A stretch of 13,243 bases of DNA from Prevotellaceae bacterium UBA2738 (lineage in GTDB: Bacteria > Bacteroidota > Bacteroidia > Bacteroidales > Bacteroidaceae), in NCBI GenBank assembly GCA_002353585.1, contig DEJW01000006.1, positions 11,962 to 25,204 of the forward strand, in the 5' to 3' direction. Position numbers and translations under genes: made by a program. Shown here piece after piece: positions 1 to 8,400 of this stretch. Every line of letters starts with the position of its first letter. The stretch's first letter is position 1. The notes under the pieces are model-generated. The model did not search any database. It worked only from the letters and a program-made list of their open reading frames with translations, and was not told where the DNA came from.

Positions 1-20
1 ACCAACTGAGCTATGGCACC
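1..20 (-). tRNA. tRNA, 5' end only (runs off left edge)
   Basis: Read on the minus strand, these bases are GGTGCCATAGCTCAGTTGGT. That is a 7-base acceptor arm (GGTGCCA), the usual T8-A9, the D-stem start GCTC and the D-loop AGTTGGT. The anticodon and the 3' half lie outside the window, so the amino acid cannot be read. By remembered resemblance tRNA-Phe is possible, but this is weak. A good promoter sits 41 bases upstream on the same strand, which supports an expressed gene. Confidence 0.85.
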
Positions 21-60
21 ATTAAGTGGGCTCGTGGAAGCCTTTGTTTTTTTGCGAGTG

Positions 61-92
61 CAAAGGTACGAACTTTTTCTCATACTGCCAAA
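61..92 (-). promoter_or_regulatory. Promoter of the minus-strand tRNA
   Basis: On the minus strand there is TTTG (plus-strand 89-92), 20 bases of spacer, then TACCTTTG (plus-strand 61-68). This matches the Bacteroidetes housekeeping promoter form, TTTG at -33 and TAnnTTTG at -7, in both boxes and spacing. Transcription would start about 6-8 bases beyond the -7 box, giving a leader of roughly 35 bases before the tRNA. Confidence 0.8.
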
Positions 93-374
93 TTTTTATG
101 TAACTTTTTTTGTTTTTGCTTGATTTTAGTTTGAGAGTTTCTTGACAGGGCATTATATATATTAAGGTATAAAGGTAGAAAATAAGGTATCTTAGGTAGT
201 AGAGGTGCTCAGAGATTAAGATTAACAGGGAAAAGCCTGAAAATAAAGGAATATCGATGAAATCGTGCATTATGGAGAAATGGGGTAGGGGTAAGATTGT
301 TTCAGGTGTGGTAAATTTAGTTCATAATATAAAGTATGCTCAAATATTACCACCTCGTAAAAATATTTTCTTCT

Positions 375-382
375 TACCTTTG
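375..382 (+). promoter_or_regulatory. -7 box of the first esterase gene
   Basis: TACCTTTG matches TAnnTTTG exactly and is followed by C, as at the other promoters in this window. No convincing TTTG/TTG -33 box is seen at the expected distance near 351-356, so this promoter may be weak or need an activator. A start near 389 would give a leader of about 78 bases, AT-rich and ending in ACAATTAACAAACA before the ATG. Confidence 0.6.
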
Positions 383-466
383 CAGTTGGTTATTGCTTTT
401 CAGAAAATAGCTACAGACATTTTATACACTAATAATATCAACTAATCAAAAAACAATTAACAAACA

Positions 467-3400
467 ATGAAGAAAACATTCAGACTCTTTTTGTTGGTGT
501 TGCTCACGATTATGGGCACAACAACAGGTTGGGCAGAATTTGCTGACTTCGGCGTAGATCTGCGAGATGCCAACGGCGGTATAATAACTGCTGATGAGGT
601 TAGCACAAGCCAGACTATCACGTTTGGTCTTGCGGTGAATGGCGCTCAAGTCACACGTGTGGAAGCAGAAGCAAGCAATGCCGTTGCAGTCCTTTCAGGT
701 AAGACAGGCAACAACCATGGCTTACAGAGTTTCTTGGCTACAGTGCCCGTTGAAGGTCCTGTCGAGATTACTATGAGCACATGTAGTTGGGGCAACGCTG
801 TAACAGTAAAGGATGCTGATGGCAATGATGCCGTTCCTACTTTCACTACAAAGAAGGGTGACGGCGGTAGTGGCTGCTACAAAGGCAATGGTGATGCAGA
901 CGAGAACGTTATCGCCGTAAAGTATGTTGGTGAGGCAACCACACTGACCATCAGTGGTGGTGGATATGTTGGCTGGTTCTCAGTCAAGGCTATCGATGCT
1001 TCATCATGCTCGGTTTCTTATTCTCTTGGCGATGTGGTGTGTCAGGGAACTATAGTTCCTGCAGGTGGAAGTTACGCTAAGGGTGACAAATATACCTTCC
1101 CAATTCAGAACCATACCCTTTACAAAGAAGGTTACACTCTGACAGGATGGACTGACGGCACTACGACCTATGAAGCAGGTCAAGAGATTACTCTTGAGAA
1201 TGACCTTGCTCTTACTCCTGTATTTACAGAGAATACCGTTTCTCTTGCTGATCGTACTGAGGAGACTACTATAAAATGGAATTTCCGTAGAGACCAGGGT
1301 GCTCCTACTGTTGCATTCCAAAATGTAACAGGTGTTTGGGTTGCTCAGGCTAATGTAAATGGCAGTATCATCGATGTCAAGGCAGACTTCGACACCAACA
1401 ATGGTGGTAAGTTTGCTAATGGCAACTGGACTGACTGGGCACAGTTGAACAATGGAACCAAGTGGACAGTTCCTTCTTGCAAGGGTGCAACTGTCAGTAT
1501 TGAAGCGTTTGGTGATATGGGAGCTAGCGGTAAGACTGCTACAACAATAGACGGTCAGAGTGACTACACCAGTGGTAAGGCCATCAGCTACGAGATTGCC
1601 AGCAGTGCCGAGACTATTGACGTTGTCATCGGCAACGATGGTTCATACTATCGCTATATTCAGATAGTACTTCCTGTAGTGCAGAGCCAAGGTGATGAAT
1701 CTTACGACAACGAAAGTGCCAAGGTTGTATGGTCTTTCTCTAACACAGAGGACATCAACGAGAATGTTGTTGACCCAGAGGGCATCTTCACCACTGTAGC
1801 AGCAAACCTCGGTGACAAGGTGACTATTGCAGGAACAGGCACAAGTCAAACACTTCCAGGCGTTACATTTGTTAAGCTTGCTCCATCAGCCAAGACTGAT
1901 AAGGTGGAATGGAGTGTGAAGCCTGCTAAGGGACTGTCATTCATTCCTTCGAAGATAAGTGCTAACATTGTTCGTTTTGGTACAGATGTGGAGAATGGCG
2001 TTGTCGTTACTGCAAAGGCTGGCGACCGCGATGAGGTTACACTCGGTACATTCACAGCTCTGCGTGAGAGCAGAGACTACACCACAGACAAATTCAAGGA
2101 TTCAAAGAATCTCACCAATACAATAGAGATTGAACTCACACCTGAGCAGCAGAAGTTGCTGGCATCAACAGATGGTGAAACCATTTCTGTATTTGCTACA
2201 GTAGGTGTAGGTTCAGGTAAGCAGGGAGGCTTCGCTAACGTTACCATCGAGGGTATCGTTGACGGTACCAAGGAGCCTGTTCCTACCTATTCACTCACAG
2301 TAGCGGGCGCTCCTGAGAATGGAGGTGAGGTAAAGAAATATCCATCAGCAGAGGTTTATGAGGAGGGCACAGAGGTTACTCTTACCGCTACTCCTAACTT
2401 CGGTTATCACTTTGTGAACTGGACTGACGCTCAGGGCGAGGTGGTTTCTGAGGAGGCTAAGTTTACCTATACTGTCAATGCCGAGGCTGCTCTCACAGCA
2501 AACTTCACCGCCGTAAATACCTATGAGCTGAAGTACACCGTAGATGGTGCTAATAAATACATGGTTCAGCCAACACCTGCTCCAGAGATGGTTGATGGCA
2601 AGATGATGTATGAGGAAGGCACTAAGGTTACTCTTGAGGCAAGCCAGTATGAGGGTCTTGTAACCTTCAACAACTGGAGCGACGGCCAGACCACAAGTTC
2701 TATCACTGTTGAGATGAACGAGGATGTTGACATTACAGCCGTTTACTCTCAGGCAGACATCATCGCTGGCTGGGATTTCTACAAGGCAGGCAACAATGGC
2801 AGAGTAGCTGATTTTGCTGCTGCAGACAATGAAGCAGACGCCCTGAGCCTTGTGAAGACTGGTACTACCACTACAGCAGGCTGGCTCGACAAGAGCACAG
2901 AGAAGGGCGGTGGCTATGAGTCATTCAAGGGTGCAGCAGTAAACTGGCAGGTTGGCGATGCTGAAGGTGATGTGGGTAACTTCCATTGGCAGACCAAGGT
3001 CAATGCTGAGGCATTCACCGACATCAAGGTTCAGTTCCAGATGCTCTACAACTACAATGCTTATCAGACATACAACGCAGAGTACTCTCTCGACGGCGAG
3101 AACTGGACTGCATTTGGTTCGGTTGCAATGTCTGGTGCTAAGACACCTGCAAGCTTCAGTGAAACGCTGCCTGAGGCATGTAACAATCAGGCATCTCTCT
3201 ACATCCGCATGATAGCTGACAAGACCTCTGGCATTGATGGTGCTTCATCTAAGAATGATGGCAACACTCTGGCTATGTTCTTCATCACAGGTACACCAAA
3301 GATTATTGATGATGGCACAGCACCAGTTATGCAGAGCAGTGTGCCTGCTATGGGCAGCACCAATGCAAGTGCCAACGGCAAGATTGTGCTCACCTTCGAC

Positions 3401-5044
3401 GAGAAGGTCAAGGTGGCAGAGGGCGCTACGGCTACTCTGAATGACCTCAAGCTCACTCCTAAGGTTAGCGGCAAGACAGTTGTCTTCGAGTACAAGGGCC
3501 TGAGCTACTCTACAGACTACACCTTCACTCTGCCTGCAAATAGCGTTGCTGACCTCACTGACAACTATATTCAAGAGGCTATCACAATCAACTTCACCAC
3601 GATGACTCGTCCTACAGTAGAAAAGTCTCCATACGACGTTACAGTTTCTACCGTAGAAGAGCTGAAGGCAGCCATCAATACAGCCAACACTCGTGCAGAC
3701 CAGAACACTCGCTTCCGTATCTTCATTAAGAATGGCACCTATGTGCTGCCACGTGGAGCAATGAAGCACTATCGCCACACTAACGGCAAGAGTGGTGCTG
3801 AAGAGATTGTCTATTATGAGGGTGATGAAAAAGACCCAATAACCTACATAAATGCAAGCAACGTTTCGTTCATAGGTGAGAGCCGCGATGGTGTCATCAT
3901 TACCAACGACGAACCAGATGAAGATGATTTGTTATTCAATGGTCAATATGGTGTTGCCAGCATTTTCGAAGGCATTGGCAGTAGTGATGTGTTCCAGATC
4001 AGCAGTACCTCAACAGGCCTCTACTGGCAGGATCTGACTGTCTCTACTGGTATGTCTGACGGTCGTGGTCGAGACATCGCCATCCAGGATAAGGGCAAAA
4101 AGAACATTTATAAGAATGTATGCCTGCACGGCTATCAGGACACTTGGACATCTAACAACAACAATGGCCTTTACTTCTTCGACGGAGGCATTATCCGCGG
4201 ACGTACTGACTACATCTGTGGTAAGGGTGACATTTACTTCAAGGAGGTAGAATTCCAGCAGATAGCTGGTGGCTATTGTGCTGTTCCTTCTCAACCTGCC
4301 AATATAGGTTGGGTGATGAAAGACTGTGTGATTAACGGTGATGGCGATGGTGTTGACGGCAACTATACTCTTGGTCGTCCTTGGGGTAGCGGAACTCCTG
4401 TAGCTCTTTGGATAGACACCAAGATGAACGTTATTCCTTCAGCTGTTGGTTGGAACGAGATGAGTGGTGGATGGCCTGCACGCTTTGCAGAGTATAATTC
4501 TACAACTGCATCAGGTTCTTCAGTCAGTCTTGATGGCCGTAAGAAGGTATTTGCTGAAACTCACCAGAATAATCCTGAACTTACCAGTGATGAGGCATCA
4601 TACTATAGCGATATGAGCAATATGTTTGGCGATTGGGACCCAACACTGGCAACAGAACAGGCTCCAGCAGTGCAGAATGTAGTGCTCAATGGCAACAAAC
4701 TCTCTTGGGATGACAGCAACTATGCTTCGCTCTATGCTATCGTGAAGAATGGTGAGGTTGTCGATTTCACAATAGAGAACACCTATGATATCAGCACTGT
4801 TTCCACTCAGAGTCTGGGAGCTAAGTCAGACGTTACCACCACAAGTGATGAGTGGGCTGTTCGTGCTGCCAACGAGATGGGTGGTCTTGGTGAGGCAACA
4901 GTTGCCAAAGACCCGACAGCCGTAGAGGTCGTTGAGGCTGCTACTGAGGCAAAGGCTGCTGAGGGAGCATTCGTCATTGGCGGCAAGGTGGTTATCCTTA
5001 AGGCAGGCAAGCAGTATAATGCTGCTGGCGCAAGGATTAAGTAA
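467..5044 (+). CDS. Large secreted multi-domain pectin methylesterase (CE8)
   Basis: 1525 residues, predicted to remove methyl esters from homogalacturonan outside the cytoplasm. A signal peptide covers residues 1-23 (cut after WA). Modules in order: InlB/Flg_new-like beta repeat about 180-255; a WNFR...DWAQ module about 270-405; an unassigned beta-rich region about 419-603; two bacterial repeats of the GTxVTLxA...F.NW.D type about 608-682 and 685-762; a jelly-roll-like region about 768-945; an Ig-like Big_5 domain about 949-1046; the pectinesterase beta-helix about 1051-1395; an FN3-like domain about 1399-1464; and a tail 1465-1525. Catalytic-site motifs are GYQDT (Q1224, D1225), TDYICG (nucleophile D1248) and LGRPW (R1304, W1306). 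The QAVAL-type motif reads RDIAI, placing Arg1202 where the first oxyanion-hole Gln is expected. The ATG is the only start that yields the signal peptide. It has its own terminator, so it is monocistronic. The catalytic family is firm; names of the accessory modules are approximate. Confidence 0.88.
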   Translation: MKKTFRLFLLVLLTIMGTTTGWAEFADFGVDLRDANGGIITADEVSTSQTITFGLAVNGAQVTRVEAEASNAVAVLSGKTGNNHGLQSFLATVPVEGPVEITMSTCSWGNAVTVKDADGNDAVPTFTTKKGDGGSGCYKGNGDADENVIAVKYVGEATTLTISGGGYVGWFSVKAIDASSCSVSYSLGDVVCQGTIVPAGGSYAKGDKYTFPIQNHTLYKEGYTLTGWTDGTTTYEAGQEITLENDLALTPVFTENTVSLADRTEETTIKWNFRRDQGAPTVAFQNVTGVWVAQANVNGSIIDVKADFDTNNGGKFANGNWTDWAQLNNGTKWTVPSCKGATVSIEAFGDMGASGKTATTIDGQSDYTSGKAISYEIASSAETIDVVIGNDGSYYRYIQIVLPVVQSQGDESYDNESAKVVWSFSNTEDINENVVDPEGIFTTVAANLGDKVTIAGTGTSQTLPGVTFVKLAPSAKTDKVEWSVKPAKGLSFIPSKISANIVRFGTDVENGVVVTAKAGDRDEVTLGTFTALRESRDYTTDKFKDSKNLTNTIEIELTPEQQKLLASTDGETISVFATVGVGSGKQGGFANVTIEGIVDGTKEPVPTYSLTVAGAPENGGEVKKYPSAEVYEEGTEVTLTATPNFGYHFVNWTDAQGEVVSEEAKFTYTVNAEAALTANFTAVNTYELKYTVDGANKYMVQPTPAPEMVDGKMMYEEGTKVTLEASQYEGLVTFNNWSDGQTTSSITVEMNEDVDITAVYSQADIIAGWDFYKAGNNGRVADFAAADNEADALSLVKTGTTTTAGWLDKSTEKGGGYESFKGAAVNWQVGDAEGDVGNFHWQTKVNAEAFTDIKVQFQMLYNYNAYQTYNAEYSLDGENWTAFGSVAMSGAKTPASFSETLPEACNNQASLYIRMIADKTSGIDGASSKNDGNTLAMFFITGTPKIIDDGTAPVMQSSVPAMGSTNASANGKIVLTFDEKVKVAEGATATLNDLKLTPKVSGKTVVFEYKGLSYSTDYTFTLPANSVADLTDNYIQEAITINFTTMTRPTVEKSPYDVTVSTVEELKAAINTANTRADQNTRFRIFIKNGTYVLPRGAMKHYRHTNGKSGAEEIVYYEGDEKDPITYINASNVSFIGESRDGVIITNDEPDEDDLLFNGQYGVASIFEGIGSSDVFQISSTSTGLYWQDLTVSTGMSDGRGRDIAIQDKGKKNIYKNVCLHGYQDTWTSNNNNGLYFFDGGIIRGRTDYICGKGDIYFKEVEFQQIAGGYCAVPSQPANIGWVMKDCVINGDGDGVDGNYTLGRPWGSGTPVALWIDTKMNVIPSAVGWNEMSGGWPARFAEYNSTTASGSSVSLDGRKKVFAETHQNNPELTSDEASYYSDMSNMFGDWDPTLATEQAPAVQNVVLNGNKLSWDDSNYASLYAIVKNGEVVDFTIENTYDISTVSTQSLGAKSDVTTTSDEWAVRAANEMGGLGEATVAKDPTAVEVVEAATEAKAAEGAFVIGGKVVILKAGKQYNAAGARIK
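4859..5041 (+). other. Conserved C-terminal tail of the first esterase
   Basis: This encodes the last 61 residues, 49 of which are identical to the last 61 of the next esterase (8483-8665). It contains a hinge rich in Ala and Glu (VVEAA.EAKAAEGAFVIG) and ends KQYNAAGARIK. Ending exactly at the C-terminus with V/I-rich strands and a G-K motif suggests a sorting or anchoring signal, perhaps for type IX secretion. It is shorter than the classical type IX C-terminal domain, so this is inference. Confidence 0.5.
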
Positions 5045-5072
5045 TAATCCACACCTTATTTATATATAACAG

Positions 5073-5109
5073 GGCAGGCTCGCATTTGTGCGAACCTGCC
5101 TTTCTTTTG
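5073..5109 (+). terminator. Intrinsic terminator after the first esterase
   Basis: GGCAGG-C-TCGCA (5073-5084), loop TTTG, then TGCGA-A-CCTGCC (5089-5100) forms an 11-pair stem with one internal C/A mismatch. It is followed by TTTCTTTTG. It lies 29 bases after the stop codon. Confidence 0.88.
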
Positions 5110-5153
5110 TCTGAGGACGAGTTTTTAAGTAGTATGGTATAGAGGCAAAAAGT

Positions 5154-5241
5154 TCCAGAGGCTCTGGACAGAGTGTACAGAGCCTCCGTACAGAGTGTAC
5201 AGAGCCCCTGTACTAAGTGTTCGGAGCCTCCGGACAGTGTG
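5154..5241. repeat. Four tandem 22-base quasi-palindromic units
   Basis: Units start at 5154, 5176, 5198 and 5220, each exactly 22 bases: a 15-base palindrome (seven-base arms around one centre base) plus a 7-base linker. The palindromes are TCCAGAGGCTCTGGA, TACAGAGCCTCCGTA, TACAGAGCCCCTGTA and TTCGGAGCCTCCGGA. Arms pair at 7, 6, 6 and 7 of 7 positions (one G-T wobble in the last). Linkers are CAGAGTG twice, CTAAGTG and CAGTGTG. The array lies after a terminator and before a promoter. Its function is unknown. Confidence 0.85.
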
Positions 5242-5270
5242 TTCCAGTTTGCTTTGAAAATTTTGGAACA
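5240..5270. repeat. Inverted repeat next to the 22-base array
   Basis: TGTTCCA (5240-5246) is mirrored by TGGAACA (5264-5270) across 17 AT-rich bases. The left arm overlaps the last linker of the array and begins what would be a fifth unit (TTCCAG), so it may be a diverged or interrupted copy. There is no T-tract, so it is not an obvious terminator. Confidence 0.5.
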
Positions 5271-5323
5271 AGATATAGTGTCTGCAAATACGTTCTTTGT
5301 GTATTGGAGCAAAGGTGGTGGTA

Positions 5324-5344
5324 TTTGTTAAACGTAGTTAAAAA
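5324..5344 (+). promoter_or_regulatory. Upstream element, copy 1 (GTTAAA-N4-GTTAAA)
   Basis: A 21-base string containing GTTAAACGTAGTTAAA is identical to 8725-8745, upstream of ftsX. The core is a direct repeat of GTTAAA with a 10-base period, about one helical turn, so both halves would face the same side of the DNA. It lies 13 bases before the -33 box here. It could be an activator site or an UP-type element; the binder is unknown. Confidence 0.45.
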
Positions 5345-5356
5345 AGAGACCTTATC

Positions 5357-5388
5357 GTTGTTTAGACCTTTAATTTGTTGTAACTTTG
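5357..5388 (+). promoter_or_regulatory. Promoter of the second esterase gene
   Basis: GTTG (5357-5360), 20 bases, then TAACTTTG (5381-5388) fits the Bacteroidetes -33/-7 pattern. The block TTTGTTGTAACTTTG differs at one base from TTTGTTGTACCTTTG before ftsX. Predicted leader is about 50 bases, A-rich and without a clear Shine-Dalgarno sequence. Confidence 0.75.
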
Positions 5389-5443
5389 TAACGAAGTTTT
5401 TTTACTAACACAAGATAAATAACTAAACTAAACAATTAATCTT

Positions 5444-8400
5444 ATGAAGAAACTATTACAAAAAATGTCGTTGCTCGGCATGCTGCTTATGCTTTGTATA
5501 GGCAGTGCTTATGCTGAGGATGTGACTGCTACGTGGAATTTCCGTAGTGGCAGTGAATTCTTTACCAATCAGTTCATCTTTCAGGGAAATTCTGGAACTT
5601 TGAACTCAGATGTAGATGACATCAAACTTGCTGTTGATGCAACAAGTGGCAAGTTCTCAACTGAAGGTCGCTCAGACTGGGCTCAGTTCAATGCTGGCGC
5701 TATTCTGAAGGTGCCTGTAAAGACCACAAGAGATATAGTTGTGGCTGTTGCTTACGATGCTAACAGGGTTTCTGTTGGAGCAGATCAGATAACCACTGCT
5801 CAAGCAGAGTTCTCTCATAAAGCAACAACAACAGAGGTTACAGCAGGCTATGTTGAGATAACAGCCAGTGCCAATAGCTACATTGGTTTGATAAAGGTAA
5901 CTCATGTTGACCCTCTGCAGGAGAAGCAGATTTATGCTCCTGATTTTGAAAAGTGGGAAACTTACGAAAAGAATACTGATAACGGTACTCCAACCGAATA
6001 TACAGTTCCTTTCAAGACAAAGTATAGCAAAGAGGATCTGTCTATGACCCTTTGGCAGACTAACGTTTATAAGTCTGGTGCAGGTAAGGTGTCAAAGTCA
6101 ACAGAGGGTTATCTCTGTGCTATGAAGGCTCAGACAGATGAAAACAATGGTACAATTACAACAGGGGCTTTTGCGAGTGTTACAAGGGTTAAGTATTTCC
6201 ACATTGCTACAGGTGGCAAGCGCGGTTGGGGACTCAAGGTAAAGGGTACCAAGGCTGATAACACACAGGACGAAGACTGGGTAACAGTATATAATACGGT
6301 TACTGACGGCAATGGTGCTGCAGTGGAGGTGAAGGATATCAATCGTACCAACGTTCAGCTTCAGTTCTTTAACCTGAATAAGGGCAATTATGCATCTCTT
6401 TATGATTTGGAAGTATATGGTATGGTTGACCTTTCTCAGCAGCCAATGCTTGGCAGTTTCGATGCAAATGGTGTGACATACTATGCTGCTGACATTTTCG
6501 ATGAGGACGATGAAGGCAACAATGTTGCTACAATAGAGCTTTCAAAGAAAGTTCCTATGGTTGACGAGACAAATAATCCTCTGACAAACATTGTAGTAGA
6601 TAACGGTGATATTACATCTGTTACATATACTCCTGCTAATGGTGGCTGTAAGGTTACATTTGTTGTGGAGACAGCAGGTAAGACCGCTAATTACATAGCT
6701 ACATTTGTGCAGAAGCCAGATTACACACTCTCTTACTACAATCTTGACGGTTCGCTTATAGGTTCTCATATTCGCGAGAAGGATCAGACCATCGGTGAGT
6801 TTGACTATACAGAGGGTGATGTGACTGGTGTTCCTGAAGGATTCAAGTTCCGTGGTTGGTTTATTCGTCCTGCTGCTCTTACGAAGTACAGTGTTGACGA
6901 AGTGATAACCAGCGACATTAACCTCTATGCTCGTGCAACAAAGATAGAAGACGGCACAGGTGTTTACACATACGACCTTACTCAGGCTTCTTTCGATGCA
7001 GACGACCATGATGCATTCACTTCTGTAGGCAGTGGCAAGTACCATAACAATCATGGATGGATATTCCAGAGTGGTGACCAAGTGAAACTTTCCGTTGGTG
7101 GTGATGCAAAGATTATCGTAACAGGCTGTAAATATTCTGCAGAGGGTAAGTCTGTAACAGTTTCTGTGGAGGCTGGTAAAGTGACCCCAACTGAGATACC
7201 TGTTGACAGAGAGAATGACGGAGTTACAACGGCTCTTGAATATACTGGTGACGCGACAGACGTAGTGCTGACCATGACTGGTACTACTTATATTCACGCT
7301 ATCTCTGTAGTAAATCTCTCAGGTGACATTGTAAAAGAGACAGAAGGCTATCATGTAGTAAAGGCTGGTGACGTGAATTCTCTGCTTGATGCTATCGCTT
7401 ATGCTTCAGCAACGAACTCAACTCCTGAGGCTACACCTATAAAGATATTCGTGCCAAATGGCACTTATGACCTTGGAGAGACAGCTCTAACTCAGGTTTC
7501 TGGTTACAATATCTCAATTATTGGCGAGTCACAGGACGGAGTTAAAATTATAAATGCACCAGATAAGTCTAACGAGGGTATTGGCACTACTGCAACTATT
7601 TACAATACATCAAGCAACTTCTATATGCAGGATATTACCTTGCAGAATGATCTCGACTACTACAACTCAGGTTCAGCAGGTCGCGCAGTGTGCCTTTGGG
7701 ATAAGGGTACCAACAATATCTTTAAGAGAGTGAAGATGCTGTCTTATCAGGATACATACTATTCTAACAACGATGCAGGAAAGCAGTACTGGACTGACTC
7801 CGAGATTCACGGAACAGTTGACTTTATCTGTGGTGGTGGTGATATCATCTTTGAGAATACCAAACTCTGTGTAGAGCCTCGTTATGCAGATAAGGCAGGT
7901 GAATGCACAATCACAGCTCCAACAACAGCTACTGATTATGGCTATGTATTCAACAACTGTACAATTGAGAGCCATGCAACGTCTTACAACCTCGGACGTT
8001 CTTGGCAGAATACACCAAAAGCTGTTTATCTGAACACTAAGATGAATCAGGAGCCAATCTCCACTCGTTGGAACCTTTCTGGTATGAACAATATTGATAT
8101 GGCAGTAGCTGCTGAGTATAACTCAAAGGACATGAATGGCAACGACGTTACGCCTGCAGCAGGAACCCAGCAGACATTCAAGAACAAGAATACAACTTTG
8201 ACAATCGTTCTGACTGAGGCAGAAGCTGCTAAGTACACTTCAGCTAATATGTTTGGCGAGTGGGCTCCAGAGACAAAGGCTGCTGATGCTGATAAGCCTA
8301 AGGCAACAATCAAGAATGGCGTAATCACTATCACTCCTGCTAACGGTGGTGATGCTGGTGTTTACCTCATCGAGAAGGATGGCGAGTTCCTCAAGCTGAC

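Larger units (their letters stand above)
21..466. other. AT-rich intergenic spacer between tRNA and first esterase gene
   Basis: The two sides are transcribed divergently, the tRNA leftward and the esterase rightward. The spacer contains the tRNA promoter (61-92), a -7 box for the esterase gene (375-382) and a loose repetition of AAGGTA at 164-169, 172-177 and 184-189 with AGGTA at 194-198. Two short open frames on opposite strands (22-270 and 257-445) have low-complexity translations with no recognisable domain. I treat them as chance. Confidence 0.6.
5045..5443. other. Intergenic spacer between the two esterase genes
   Basis: This 399-base non-coding stretch holds, in order, the terminator of the upstream gene, the four-unit 22-base quasi-palindrome array (5154-5241), a 7-base inverted repeat (5240-5246 with 5264-5270), a 21-base element also found before ftsX (5324-5344), and the promoter of the downstream gene. 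The short open frames crossing it (5037-5312 minus, 5217-5408 plus) translate the repeat in frames with no domain resemblance and are not called as genes. Confidence 0.7.

Noticed and set aside
257..445. Plus-strand open frame of 62 codons before the first esterase
   Set aside because: It has no domain, overlaps the esterase promoter's -7 box, and its composition matches the AT-rich spacer.
5111..5121. CTGAGGACGAG resembling the CUGANGA core of a hammerhead ribozyme
   Set aside because: No stem II followed by GAAA can be formed downstream, and no stems I and III enclose it. It is a chance match.
5154..5241. CRISPR-like reading of the 22-base array
   Set aside because: The units are directly adjacent with 7-base, nearly constant linkers. 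There are no unique spacers of protospacer length and no cas genes.
5037..5312. Minus-strand open frame across the 22-base array
   Set aside because: The unit length is not a multiple of three, so the repeat gives no periodic peptide, and the frame overlaps a terminator. The array is better explained as non-coding.
5444..5515. Lipoprotein signal in the second esterase (Cys18)
   Set aside because: The residue before the Cys is Leu, not Gly, Ala or Ser, and a good signal peptidase I site (AYA) follows.
6542..7297. Minus-strand open frame of 251 codons
   Set aside because: It lies wholly antisense to the second esterase, has a Cys/Ser/Thr-rich translation with no domain, and has no promoter. 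It is a shadow of the real gene.
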